From: JBOFGK01 sp051649085
Lineage (GTDB): Bacteria; Bacillota_I; Bacilli_A; UBA3375
Assembly: GCA_051649085.1 (NCBI GenBank)
Contig: JBOFGK010000052.1
Coordinates: 1 to 64,000, forward strand
Length of the DNA: 64,000 bases
Direction: 5' to 3'
In this document: one piece after another, positions 18,341-26,445 of the stretch
Numbering within the stretch: the first letter of the stretch is position 1
How the letters are laid out: each line of letters starts with the position of its first letter
Notes under the pieces: model-generated
Databases searched by the model: none
The model's input: only the letters and a program-made list of their open reading frames with translations
Told to the model about the DNA's origin: nothing
Program-made: the position numbers and the translations under genes

Positions 18341-18643
18341 ATGCAAAATTATACAGCAGAAATAGATTTAAATCAAGGGAACATAATTTTAATGTTCTCA
18401 GGAGCATGGTGTGGTGATTGCATTGTTGTCTCAATGTTCATTGATCAAGTTGTAGAGCAACACCCAGAATATACATTTTATAAAGTAGATCGAGATGAGC
18501 ACATGGAACTTGCAACACAATATAACATCTTTGGAATCCCATCGTTTGTTGCGTTAGAAAATGGTCAACTTATTGGTGACTTTATAAGTAGAGATGCAAA
18601 AACAAAAGATGAAATAGAAAACTGGATAAAGAATCTAAAATAA
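18341..18643 (+). CDS. Thioredoxin-like protein (WCGDC)
   Basis: Thioredoxin fold of 100 residues with the redox pair in AWCGDC (about residues 23-28) and the cis-proline in GIPSFVAL. The active site differs from classical WCGPC; CxDC thioredoxin-like proteins occur in many Bacillota, with uncertain substrates. AAGGAG precedes the ATG. First gene of a run leading into asp23, fakA and recG. Confidence 0.82.
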   Translation: MQNYTAEIDLNQGNIILMFSGAWCGDCIVVSMFIDQVVEQHPEYTFYKVDRDEHMELATQYNIFGIPSFVALENGQLIGDFISRDAKTKDEIENWIKNLK

Positions 18644-18657
18644 ATGGAGGACTAAAA

Positions 18658-19005
18658 ATGGAAATAATCATTAAAGGTGAAGAAGGTAACATCATTATTG
18701 ACACTAAAGAAGTTGAATTGTTTATTGCAGAGCAACTAAAAATGATTCCAGGAATTTTACGAGTAAGTGAAAAAAATGTGAAAAGTATTATTAAAGGTAT
18801 TTTTTCGAATGAGCACACGAAAGGAATTGAGGTTGATTTTCTGCAAAACGAAGAACTTGGAGTCAAATGCTACATTGTCATCTCAGCACAAGTGAATTTT
18901 GCACAAGTTACACAATCGATTCAAGAAATTGTCAGATACTCAATCAGAAAAAAATATGGAATTAAAGTGAATTATATTGATGTGTTTGTGAAAGGGATGG
19001 AATAA
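18658..19005 (+). CDS. Asp23/Gls24 family protein (YloU-like)
   Basis: Asp23 domain protein of 115 residues. In Bacillota the yloU-yloV pair (Asp23 domain plus FakA) is conserved, as here. Seen: beta-rich N-terminus with GNIIIDTKEVELFIAEQL and the conserved VNYIDVFVKGM end. GGAGGA is 6 bp from the start. Family members associate with the membrane and respond to envelope stress; the exact role is not settled. Confidence 0.85.
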   Translation: MEIIIKGEEGNIIIDTKEVELFIAEQLKMIPGILRVSEKNVKSIIKGIFSNEHTKGIEVDFLQNEELGVKCYIVISAQVNFAQVTQSIQEIVRYSIRKKYGIKVNYIDVFVKGME

Positions 19006-19006
19006 A

Positions 19007-20614
19007 ATGAATAAATTAACAGCCAAAAAATATCGTGAGATGCTATTATATGGTGGTGAAATCCTTGCGCAAAAAAAAGAGGAAATCAATGCACTGAATG
19101 TTTTTCCGGTACCAGATGGTGATACAGGAAGCAACATGAATATGACAATTCAATCAGGAAGTCAAAGCCTACTTGGTTTGAAAACAGATAGTATGGAAGA
19201 ATTGGCAAAAGCTTATTCAAAAGGTTTACTTATGGGAGCGCGTGGAAATTCAGGAGTAATTCTGTCACAATTTTTCCGTGGAATTTCTGAAGGTTGTGAA
19301 GGACGTGAAGAATTAACAGCAAAAGAATTTCATAAAGCAGTTGGAAAAGGGGTTAAGCGTGCATATGCGTCAGTAATTAAAGCTGTTGAAGGAACTATTT
19401 TGACAGTAGCACGTGAAATGCATGAAAATGTTCATCCAAAAGCTGATGACTCAATTGTTGACTATTTCGAGCAGCTAATTGAAGCCGCTAATGAATCATT
19501 AGATGATACGCCAAATAAATTAGCAGTTTTAAAAGAAGTTGGAGTAGTTGATAGTGGTGGAAAAGGGTTAGTAACAATTTTTGAAGGAATGCTTGCTAAC
19601 TTGAAAGGTGAAACAATCGAGTATGAACTAGATGAATCATTTGAAAATTTCCGTAAAACAGAAGAGCATCCAATGGATTTAGAAGATATTACATTTGGTT
19701 ATTGTACGGAAATGTTAATTCAATTGGATAACTTTGAAGAAGTTGATGTACATGTTGTTCGTGAAAAATTAGAAACATTTGGTGATTCAATTGTTTGTAT
19801 TCAAGATGACGAAATATTAAAGGTGCATGTTCATACAGAAGATCCAAATGCAGTTTTTGCGTATGGGCGTGAGTTAGGTGACTTTATTCACTTAAAAAGT
19901 GAAAATATGCGAATTCAAGTAATAAATGCTCAAGGTGGAGTTGAACAAGTACAAAAAGAACAAGCAATTGTTGCAGTCGCTTCTTCAAAAGAAATGGCAG
20001 AACTATTTAAAGAAATTAGTGAAGTAACAATTATTGAAGGTGGACAAACGTTAAACCCTTCAACAGAAGAAATTGTAAAAGCTGTAAAAAAGGCTAATGC
20101 GAAAAATGTAATTGTTCTACCAAATAATTCAAATATTATTATGGCAGCACAATCTGCAACAGAGCTTTGTGATGATGTAAATGTAGAAATAATTCCAACA
20201 AAACACATGACGCAAGCAGTGGAATGTTTAACATTCTTCAATCCAAATGAGAGTTTTGAAACAAATGTTAAATCATTAACGGAAGTTAAAGATAACGTTG
20301 AAAATATAGAAATCACAACGGCAATTAAAGATACATCAATTGAAGGTGTAGAAATCAAACAAAATGACTTATTAGCAATTGTTAATGGGAAAATCAAATA
20401 TTCAACAAAATCAATTTCAAAATTATTTAAACAATTAGCAACAGATTTAACAGAAGCGGATGTTGAAGTAATTATTGTCCTTAAAGGTCAGAATGCTGAT
20501 CAAGCGAAAATTGATGAGTTTATTGTAGAAGTTGAAAAAGTTTCTCCATTTACAGAAGTTAATGTTTATGAAACAAATCAACCAGTTTATCCATATCTGA
20601 TTGCAGGAGTTTAA
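19007..20614 (+). CDS. fakA: Fatty acid kinase catalytic subunit (DAK2 domain, YloV/FakA)
   Basis: Phosphorylates fatty acids presented by FakB proteins, feeding exogenous fatty acids into phospholipids. Seen: 535 residues; N-terminal DhaL/DAK2 domain with NVFPVPDGDTGSNMN, GARGNSGVILSQ and VDSGGKGL; C-terminal DegV-like/FakA region. It starts one base after the Asp23 gene and ends just before recG, the same order as yloU-yloV-recG neighbourhoods in Bacillota. FakB is not in the window. Confidence 0.92.
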   Translation: MNKLTAKKYREMLLYGGEILAQKKEEINALNVFPVPDGDTGSNMNMTIQSGSQSLLGLKTDSMEELAKAYSKGLLMGARGNSGVILSQFFRGISEGCEGREELTAKEFHKAVGKGVKRAYASVIKAVEGTILTVAREMHENVHPKADDSIVDYFEQLIEAANESLDDTPNKLAVLKEVGVVDSGGKGLVTIFEGMLANLKGETIEYELDESFENFRKTEEHPMDLEDITFGYCTEMLIQLDNFEEVDVHVVREKLETFGDSIVCIQDDEILKVHVHTEDPNAVFAYGRELGDFIHLKSENMRIQVINAQGGVEQVQKEQAIVAVASSKEMAELFKEISEVTIIEGGQTLNPSTEEIVKAVKKANAKNVIVLPNNSNIIMAAQSATELCDDVNVEIIPTKHMTQAVECLTFFNPNESFETNVKSLTEVKDNVENIEITTAIKDTSIEGVEIKQNDLLAIVNGKIKYSTKSISKLFKQLATDLTEADVEVIIVLKGQNADQAKIDEFIVEVEKVSPFTEVNVYETNQPVYPYLIAGV

Positions 20615-20615
20615 G

Positions 20616-22502
20616 ATGAATTTAAGTGATGTTCCGGGGATTGGACCCAAAACGTTACCGAAATTATATAAAAAAGAAATAGCAAGTACTGAAGACTTAA
20701 TTTGGTACTTGCCTATTTCATATCAAAAATATGAAGAACAATATTTTGAAGATAAACAAAAATTAAAAATTCAAGGTGTAATTGCAACTAAAATCACTAA
20801 CTTTAGAACTAAAACGAATAAAATTATTACTAATTTTTCGGTTGTTTGTAATGGGAATTTTCTAAATGTTATTGCTTTTAATAACAAATTTCTTGATAAA
20901 CAAATTGCAAAAGGTGATCACGTACAAATTTTAGGAACTTGGTCGGAGTCAAGGCAACAAATTACACTTACAAAAGCGATTAAAATTGCTAATTCTTGGG
21001 AAGAAGATCAAGGAGCAACGATTATTCCAATTTATTCAAAGATTACTGGAATTACTAACAGTAATATTTGCAAATATGCATTATCGGCACTTAAATATTC
21101 AAAGCTAGATACAGCACTTAAAACAGCACTTGAAAATGTACATTCTCCAACTTCATTTGAGGATTTAAATAATGCGTTAGAAAGCTTAAAATATTTTGAA
21201 TTTGAACAGTATTATTTAAAAATGAAAAATGCTCAAACACTTGAAGCAAATCCTAATTTTTGTAAAAAGGTTAATCGCAAATTAGTTGCAGAATTAACTG
21301 AGTTATTACCTTTTAAACTAACAAATGATCAAAAAGAAGTAATCGAAAAATGTTGTCAAACATTTGAAAGTGATCAACTTGCAAATGCAATTATTTGTGG
21401 GGATGTTGGAAGTGGAAAAACAATTGTAGCAATTATGTTAATTGCAGCCCTTTGGAAAACTGAATTTCAAATGGCAATTATGGCACCAACTGAAGTGTTG
21501 GCAAATCAAATAATGCAAGTGGCAATTACACTTTTACCTGCTGAAGATGTGGGATATTTAGTTGGTAGCACAAGTAAGCGTGAAAAAGATAAGTTAAAAA
21601 AAGCACTAGTAACCAACAAATTGAAACTTGTTATTGGAACACATGCGTTAATTTATGATGATGTAATTTTTCACAAGTTAGGACTAGTAATAATCGATGA
21701 ACAACATCGCTTTGGAGTCGAACAGCGACGGGATTTAGTGAAAAAAGGTGAAATGGTTGAATATGTTTCATTAAGTGCAACACCAATTCCAAGAACTCTT
21801 GCCAAAGGTTTATATCAAGGATGTGATATTTTACAAATTGCTCAAAAGCCATTGGAAAGAAAAGTAATTGAGACAATGATTGTGAATAAAAATACAAGTA
21901 AAAAGATATATGCGGAAATTGAACGAACAATTTCGAACAATGAACAAGTTTTTGTCGTTGCACCAATGATTGAAGAGGGTGAAATAGATAATGTTGCATC
22001 AGTTGAACTAATGTACGAACGTCTCTGCAAATATTATCCGAACTACAAAATAGGATTATTACACGGTAGTTTAAAAGCACGTGAAAAAATGCAAGTTCTA
22101 ACTGATTTTGCTCAAAAAAAAATCCAAATTCTTGTTTCAACAACAGTAATTGAGGTAGGAATTGATATTCCAAATGCAACTTTGATGGTAATTGTTAATG
22201 CAGAACGTTTTGGTTTAGCACAATTACATCAATTACGTGGTCGTGTCGGACGAAGTAACTTAGTTTCCAAGTGTATTTTATACAATTGTTCAGAGCATGA
22301 AAAAAGTACCACTAGACTTAATATGTTAATCAAATATCATGATGGAGTCTTATTAGCTCAAGAGGATTTGAAGTTGAGAGGTCCAGGTGACTTTTTTGGC
22401 GTTCGTCAATCAGGTAACCCTGATTTTAAAGTTTTTGATCCACAAGCTGATATGCATATTGCCGATAAGGTTATTGAGAAATTTGAAAAGGGAGCGATTT
22501 AA
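20616..22502 (+). CDS. recG: ATP-dependent DNA helicase RecG
   Basis: Branch-migrating helicase that remodels stalled forks and Holliday junctions. Start taken at the ATG with CAGGAG 7 bp upstream; an upstream in-frame TTG is not needed. Seen: 628 residues; wedge/OB domain in the first third, Walker A GDVGSGKTIVAIM, DEQHRFGVEQR (DEQH box), LSATPIPRTLA, and GRVGRS of motif VI. Slightly shorter than the usual 670-690. Confidence 0.95.
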   Translation: MNLSDVPGIGPKTLPKLYKKEIASTEDLIWYLPISYQKYEEQYFEDKQKLKIQGVIATKITNFRTKTNKIITNFSVVCNGNFLNVIAFNNKFLDKQIAKGDHVQILGTWSESRQQITLTKAIKIANSWEEDQGATIIPIYSKITGITNSNICKYALSALKYSKLDTALKTALENVHSPTSFEDLNNALESLKYFEFEQYYLKMKNAQTLEANPNFCKKVNRKLVAELTELLPFKLTNDQKEVIEKCCQTFESDQLANAIICGDVGSGKTIVAIMLIAALWKTEFQMAIMAPTEVLANQIMQVAITLLPAEDVGYLVGSTSKREKDKLKKALVTNKLKLVIGTHALIYDDVIFHKLGLVIIDEQHRFGVEQRRDLVKKGEMVEYVSLSATPIPRTLAKGLYQGCDILQIAQKPLERKVIETMIVNKNTSKKIYAEIERTISNNEQVFVVAPMIEEGEIDNVASVELMYERLCKYYPNYKIGLLHGSLKAREKMQVLTDFAQKKIQILVSTTVIEVGIDIPNATLMVIVNAERFGLAQLHQLRGRVGRSNLVSKCILYNCSEHEKSTTRLNMLIKYHDGVLLAQEDLKLRGPGDFFGVRQSGNPDFKVFDPQADMHIADKVIEKFEKGAI

Positions 22503-23219
22503 ATGGAAAAAATCATCATTATCATTGTACTATTAATTATTTTTGTTATAATGGAAGCGATTGGGCGAAAAATAGGTAAACGACTTAAATTTGCAACAGA
22601 TAATCAAATTAATTTTATAAAAAGTAGTTTATGCGAAAATGTAGATGAACAAGCACTTAAAGAAATTGATTTAGATTTTAATTATCCTGTTCTCGGCTTG
22701 ACAAAGCATAAATTTTCGATTGTAAATGTGAAAAATACTTTGAACGACTATGACTTTCAATTGTATTTAATTGATGAGACTACAAAATGGACTTATTCAT
22801 TTGACTTTGAAGATGACGAACTTGAAAAACTAGAAAGCTATAATGGAGAAAATATTCCAGTTTTTGCTGATTATTCGCAAGAAAACTATTTACCGATTGG
22901 TAGCTGCCTTGAATATTTTTTCGAATCAGATAAACTTAATAAACTAACGGTCGAAGTAATTGGTTATACAGGTGTGAATGGAAGTTATACAAATGTTTTG
23001 GAAAACACAAAGGAATTTTCACAAAGTTTTTCTCCAGAATTAATTACTCTCCATGAGTTATTTGAAAGTCAAATACCAATTGCTGAAAAAATGAAATGGG
23101 ACTTAAATTCTATGTATGTTGTTGACATAGGTTACGAAAAGCAAATAGAAGTAATTATTGAAGAATTTCAAACCAAATGCAAAGAACAAATAACTTGTGA
23201 CGAAATAACAACGAGCTAA
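22503..23219 (+). CDS. Hypothetical membrane-anchored protein
   Basis: Not recognised. 238 residues with one N-terminal hydrophobic segment (about 3-19), basic residues next (GRKIGKRLK), then an acidic soluble part without obvious motifs. It starts directly after the recG stop and likely depends on that transcript; GGGAG in the recG end may serve as ribosome site. Its stop abuts the stop of the opposite gpx gene with no spacer. Confidence 0.6.
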   Translation: MEKIIIIIVLLIIFVIMEAIGRKIGKRLKFATDNQINFIKSSLCENVDEQALKEIDLDFNYPVLGLTKHKFSIVNVKNTLNDYDFQLYLIDETTKWTYSFDFEDDELEKLESYNGENIPVFADYSQENYLPIGSCLEYFFESDKLNKLTVEVIGYTGVNGSYTNVLENTKEFSQSFSPELITLHELFESQIPIAEKMKWDLNSMYVVDIGYEKQIEVIIEEFQTKCKEQITCDEITTS

Positions 23220-23699
23220 TTATTTATTTAGAAGTTTAATAATATCTTGTTCAATTGCTTTTGGTGTAGTTGTTGGTGCATAACGCTTGATGACAGTTCC
23301 ATTCGCATCAACTAAGAATTTGGTAAAATTCCATTTAATTCTTTTAGAAAATAAGCTTCCACTTTGACTTTTTAAGTAATTGAATAATCGATGCTCACTA
23401 GGACCATTAACATCAATTTTAGCATAAATTGGAAAAGTAACACCATAGTTTAGTGAACAAAAGTTTACAGTTTCATCAATCGAAGCAAATTCTTGATTAT
23501 TAAATTGATCACATGGGAATCCTAGAATTTCCAATCCTGAAGTTTGATGTTTTTGATAAAGTTCTTGTAATTCACTAAATTGTGGTGTTAATCCACACTT
23601 AGATGCTGTATTGACGATTAGCAAAACCTTACCTTCATATTTTGCTAAAGTTTCTAATTGTCCTTGCTTTGTTGCTACTTCAATTTCATAAATTGACAT
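23220..23699 (-). CDS. Glutathione peroxidase family thiol peroxidase
   Basis: Reduces peroxides, in bacteria usually with thioredoxin. Seen: 159 residues; peroxidatic Cys in NTASKCGLTPQ, resolving-region FPCDQFNNQE, and KWNFTKFLVD. Cysteine rather than selenocysteine. AGGAGG precedes the ATG. It ends back to back with the plus-strand gene at 23219 and no terminator lies between them. Confidence 0.92.
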   Translation of the reverse strand: MSIYEIEVATKQGQLETLAKYEGKVLLIVNTASKCGLTPQFSELQELYQKHQTSGLEILGFPCDQFNNQEFASIDETVNFCSLNYGVTFPIYAKIDVNGPSEHRLFNYLKSQSGSLFSKRIKWNFTKFLVDANGTVIKRYAPTTTPKAIEQDIIKLLNK

Positions 23700-24016
23700 T
23701 AATCCTCCTAGGTATTCTTAAATAAGTTTGATTAGTAAAATTATAACAAAAAAATCACTTTTCAAACGAAAAAGTCCGTAATTTTAATAGGATTACATCA
23801 CTTGTTAGGCGGATATTAATTTAGGATGAAGATCCATTGTCTTTTAATAAGTATTGTAATCTTAGCTTTAATTATTTGATTATTCTTGCTGCAAAAATTT
23901 ATAAATCATCAAGCAACAGGTCGTGACAAATAATATATGAGTCATTCGTCTAAAATCTACGAAAAAATAAGATAATTTGCTACAATATAAGTAATTAGAA
24001 ATTTAAAGAGGTAGAG
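23700..24016. other. Intergenic region, no supported gene
   Basis: Between divergent gpx and tsaB. A 35-codon frame (23826-23933) with a hydrophobic stretch is interrupted by TGA at codon 18 and has no usable ribosome site. A -10-like TACAATATAAG lies near 23980 ahead of tsaB. Otherwise nothing recognisable. Confidence 0.35.
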
Positions 24017-24520
24017 ATGAATTTATTTATATCAACAGCAACAAGTCAAGTTATAATTGGTTTTTTTGAATCAAAAACAAAAATCGACGAAATTATTGAA
24101 TATGAAGGAAAAAATAATCACAATATTACCTTCTTTGAACAAATTGAGCAACACAAAGAAAAATTAAGTAAAGTTACAGAAATATATGTTGTAAATGGTC
24201 CAGGTTCATTCACCGGATTGCGGGTTGGAGTCTTATTTGCTAAAACTTTTGCACTTGAGAAAAAAATTAGACTTCATAAAATCGATTTGTTAACAGCTCT
24301 CGAGCTTACTAATGAACAAAAACTGATTGGAGTAGATGCACGTTCAAAGAAATATTTTGTCCATGATGGCCCCAAAATAGTTATTAAGGAAGAACAAGAA
24401 TTGCCAAATTACAATTTAGATGCTAAAATAATTCAAGCAAAAATCCCAGTTATTTTTGCAAAATCCCAACAAATTGAGCCATTAGAATTAGATGTCGAGT
24501 ATTTCAAAAATGTATTATAG
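24017..24520 (+). CDS. tsaB: tRNA threonylcarbamoyladenosine biosynthesis protein TsaB
   Basis: Partner of TsaD in making t6A37 of ANN-decoding tRNAs. Seen: 167 residues, shorter than the usual 220-230, mainly at the C-terminus; motif GPGSFTGLRVGVLFAKTFA is diagnostic. Ribosome site AAAGAGG precedes it. It overlaps a RimI-like gene, a pairing found widely (tsaB-rimI-tsaD); tsaD is not adjacent here. Confidence 0.88.
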   Translation: MNLFISTATSQVIIGFFESKTKIDEIIEYEGKNNHNITFFEQIEQHKEKLSKVTEIYVVNGPGSFTGLRVGVLFAKTFALEKKIRLHKIDLLTALELTNEQKLIGVDARSKKYFVHDGPKIVIKEEQELPNYNLDAKIIQAKIPVIFAKSQQIEPLELDVEYFKNVL

Positions 24521-24914
24521 TTATCATCAGTTTACAGATGAAATAAAACAACAAATAATGGATTTAGAATATATAGCATTTAAGCAAACTTTAACCAACA
24601 TTTATTTAGTAGACAGTCAAATATTATTTATAGTTGAACAAACCGAAGACGAACTGTGTGGTTTTTGTTCGTTTAAAATAAACGATTTAGGAGTTGATAT
24701 TTTTAATATCGCAGTTGTTGATAAATATAAACGAAAAGGAATCGCCACAAAATTATTTAAAATGCTACCTCAAGAATATGATATAGTTTTAGAAGTAAAG
24801 CCAAGCAATAAGCAAGCAATTGAGTTTTATAAAAGTCAAGGATTAAACTTTTCACATACGCTTTTGAATTACTACCAAAATGAGGATGCATTTGTTTTTA
24901 TAAAGAGGAGATAG
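24510..24914 (+). CDS. rimI: RimI-like GNAT N-acetyltransferase
   Basis: GNAT acetyltransferase; RimI acetylates the N-terminus of ribosomal protein bS18. Seen: acetyl-CoA loop KRKGIATKLFKML, and AIEFYKSQGL near the C-terminus. Start is uncertain: ATG at 24510 gives 134 residues and an 11-bp overlap with tsaB; an in-frame ATG at 24492 is equally short of a good ribosome site. Position after tsaB supports the RimI call. Confidence 0.8.
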   Translation: MYYSYHQFTDEIKQQIMDLEYIAFKQTLTNIYLVDSQILFIVEQTEDELCGFCSFKINDLGVDIFNIAVVDKYKRKGIATKLFKMLPQEYDIVLEVKPSNKQAIEFYKSQGLNFSHTLLNYYQNEDAFVFIKRR

Positions 24915-24918
24915 TAAA

Positions 24919-26445
24919 ATGAAAATAACATATGTACTTAATAAGTATTATGAAGAACTAAGTAAAAACGGATACAACATTTATGCACTTGCCCTAAAAG
25001 GAAGTCAAAATTATAACCTAGACGATGAGAATAGTGATATTGATGCAATTGCAGTTGTGTTACCAACGATGAGTGAACTTGTTGAGAACCTAATAATAAA
25101 AGAAAAATTCATTTTTTCAACAGGCGAAGTAGAAGTACATGACATTCGCAACTTTGAACAAATAGTTAGAAAAGGAAATCCTAATTTCATTGAGATAATA
25201 CATTCTCGATACATTTTAGGGGATTTATCAATATTTAAAAATCAACAAATTAATTCAAAAGCGCTTATTGGCTTGATGAAAGCAAAAGAGAAAGCCTTAC
25301 TTAAAACTAATAATACTTTTAGTCAAGAACTCGGATATAATCCAAAGGAACTTTTACACACATTTCGATTGGCAGAAATGTATGATCGATTAGAAGCGGG
25401 TGAACAAGTTTCACGAAAACTCTTTTTAACAAGCAAACGTGATGTTTTATATCCAATTAAAGTTGGTGCTATTCCATTAGAAAAAGCCTTGCACTTAAAT
25501 AAAGTGGTTGAGTATTACGAAAAGAGAAAAACAATAATCGATGTAGTGAATGAAGATCTGAAAGAAAAAGTAAATCAAATTATTTGTGAAAATATTCTTC
25601 GTAAAAAACAAGTAATTGAGTATGCATATGCAAAAGTTAATTTAGTATTAAATGTTTTGGGTAAAAGGTCAGATGGTTACCATGAAGTTGATTTTATAAT
25701 GAACTCTTTAGATTTATATGACATTGTTTCGATTGAAGAAAGTAAATTTGATTCGGTAATAGTTGATGGAATGCCTCATTTATCTAATGAAAGTAATTTA
25801 GCATTTAAAGCCTTAAAGTTACTTAAAATGCGCTATAAACTAACCAAAAATTATTTGATTAAGATATCTAAAAAAATTCCGATTGCTGCAGGCCTTGCTG
25901 GAGGAAGTGCAGATGCAGCAGCAGTAATTCGCGGAATCAATCGAATCGAAAATTTAGGTTTGACAGTTGCAGAACAGATAAAGTTTGCGGCAAATTTAGG
26001 CTCTGATGTTCCATTTTGTATTTATAATAAATTAGCCCGAGCTACAGGACGTGGTGAAATAATTAGTCCATTATCGCAAAAATTACCAGAAGCAACAATA
26101 CTTGTCATTAATCCAGGAATTGAATTGCCTACAAAAGATGTATTTCAAAATTACCGTGTCAACGGAAAACATGGATCACATGAAAGCTTCAAAAACGCGC
26201 AAACTTTTGCAGAGTTTACAACAGCACTTCACAATGATTTAGTAAGATCTGCCTTTGGGATCTGTCCGGAATTAGTTGAGCTAAATAAATATTTAGAAAG
26301 ACATAATTTTAAAAATCGATTGATGTCCGGAAGTGGAGCAACAATGTTAGTATTTTTCGAAACATATCGTGAAGCATTGATTGCAAAAGAGACAATAAGT
26401 CAAAAGTATCCACAAATAACTATTTGTCAGATGCGTGAAAATTAA
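24919..26445 (+). CDS. ispE: Fusion: nucleotidyltransferase domain + 4-diphosphocytidyl-2-C-methyl-D-erythritol kinase (IspE)
   Basis: One open frame of 508 residues holds two proteins. Residues 1 to about 225 are a DNA-polymerase-beta-type nucleotidyltransferase (GS at 28-29, D40 and D42 in NSDID, D75 in VHDI; LHTFRLAEMYDRLEAGEQVS), most like the RlaP/YcgL group. From about 233 comes a full IspE: AYAKVNLVLNVLGKRSDGYHE and the GHMP kinase loop PIAAGLAGGSADAAA, then the C-terminal MSGSGATMLVFF. IspE phosphorylates CDP-methylerythritol in the MEP isoprenoid route. No internal start codon with ribosome site is seen at the joint. The role of the first domain is unknown. GAGGAG precedes the ATG. 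Confidence 0.88.
   Translation: MKITYVLNKYYEELSKNGYNIYALALKGSQNYNLDDENSDIDAIAVVLPTMSELVENLIIKEKFIFSTGEVEVHDIRNFEQIVRKGNPNFIEIIHSRYILGDLSIFKNQQINSKALIGLMKAKEKALLKTNNTFSQELGYNPKELLHTFRLAEMYDRLEAGEQVSRKLFLTSKRDVLYPIKVGAIPLEKALHLNKVVEYYEKRKTIIDVVNEDLKEKVNQIICENILRKKQVIEYAYAKVNLVLNVLGKRSDGYHEVDFIMNSLDLYDIVSIEESKFDSVIVDGMPHLSNESNLAFKALKLLKMRYKLTKNYLIKISKKIPIAAGLAGGSADAAAVIRGINRIENLGLTVAEQIKFAANLGSDVPFCIYNKLARATGRGEIISPLSQKLPEATILVINPGIELPTKDVFQNYRVNGKHGSHESFKNAQTFAEFTTALHNDLVRSAFGICPELVELNKYLERHNFKNRLMSGSGATMLVFFETYREALIAKETISQKYPQITICQMREN

Noticed and set aside
23826..23933. 35-codon hydrophobic frame with TGA at codon 18
   Set aside because: AGG touches the ATG so no functional ribosome site; too short to claim, noted only beside the TGA question.
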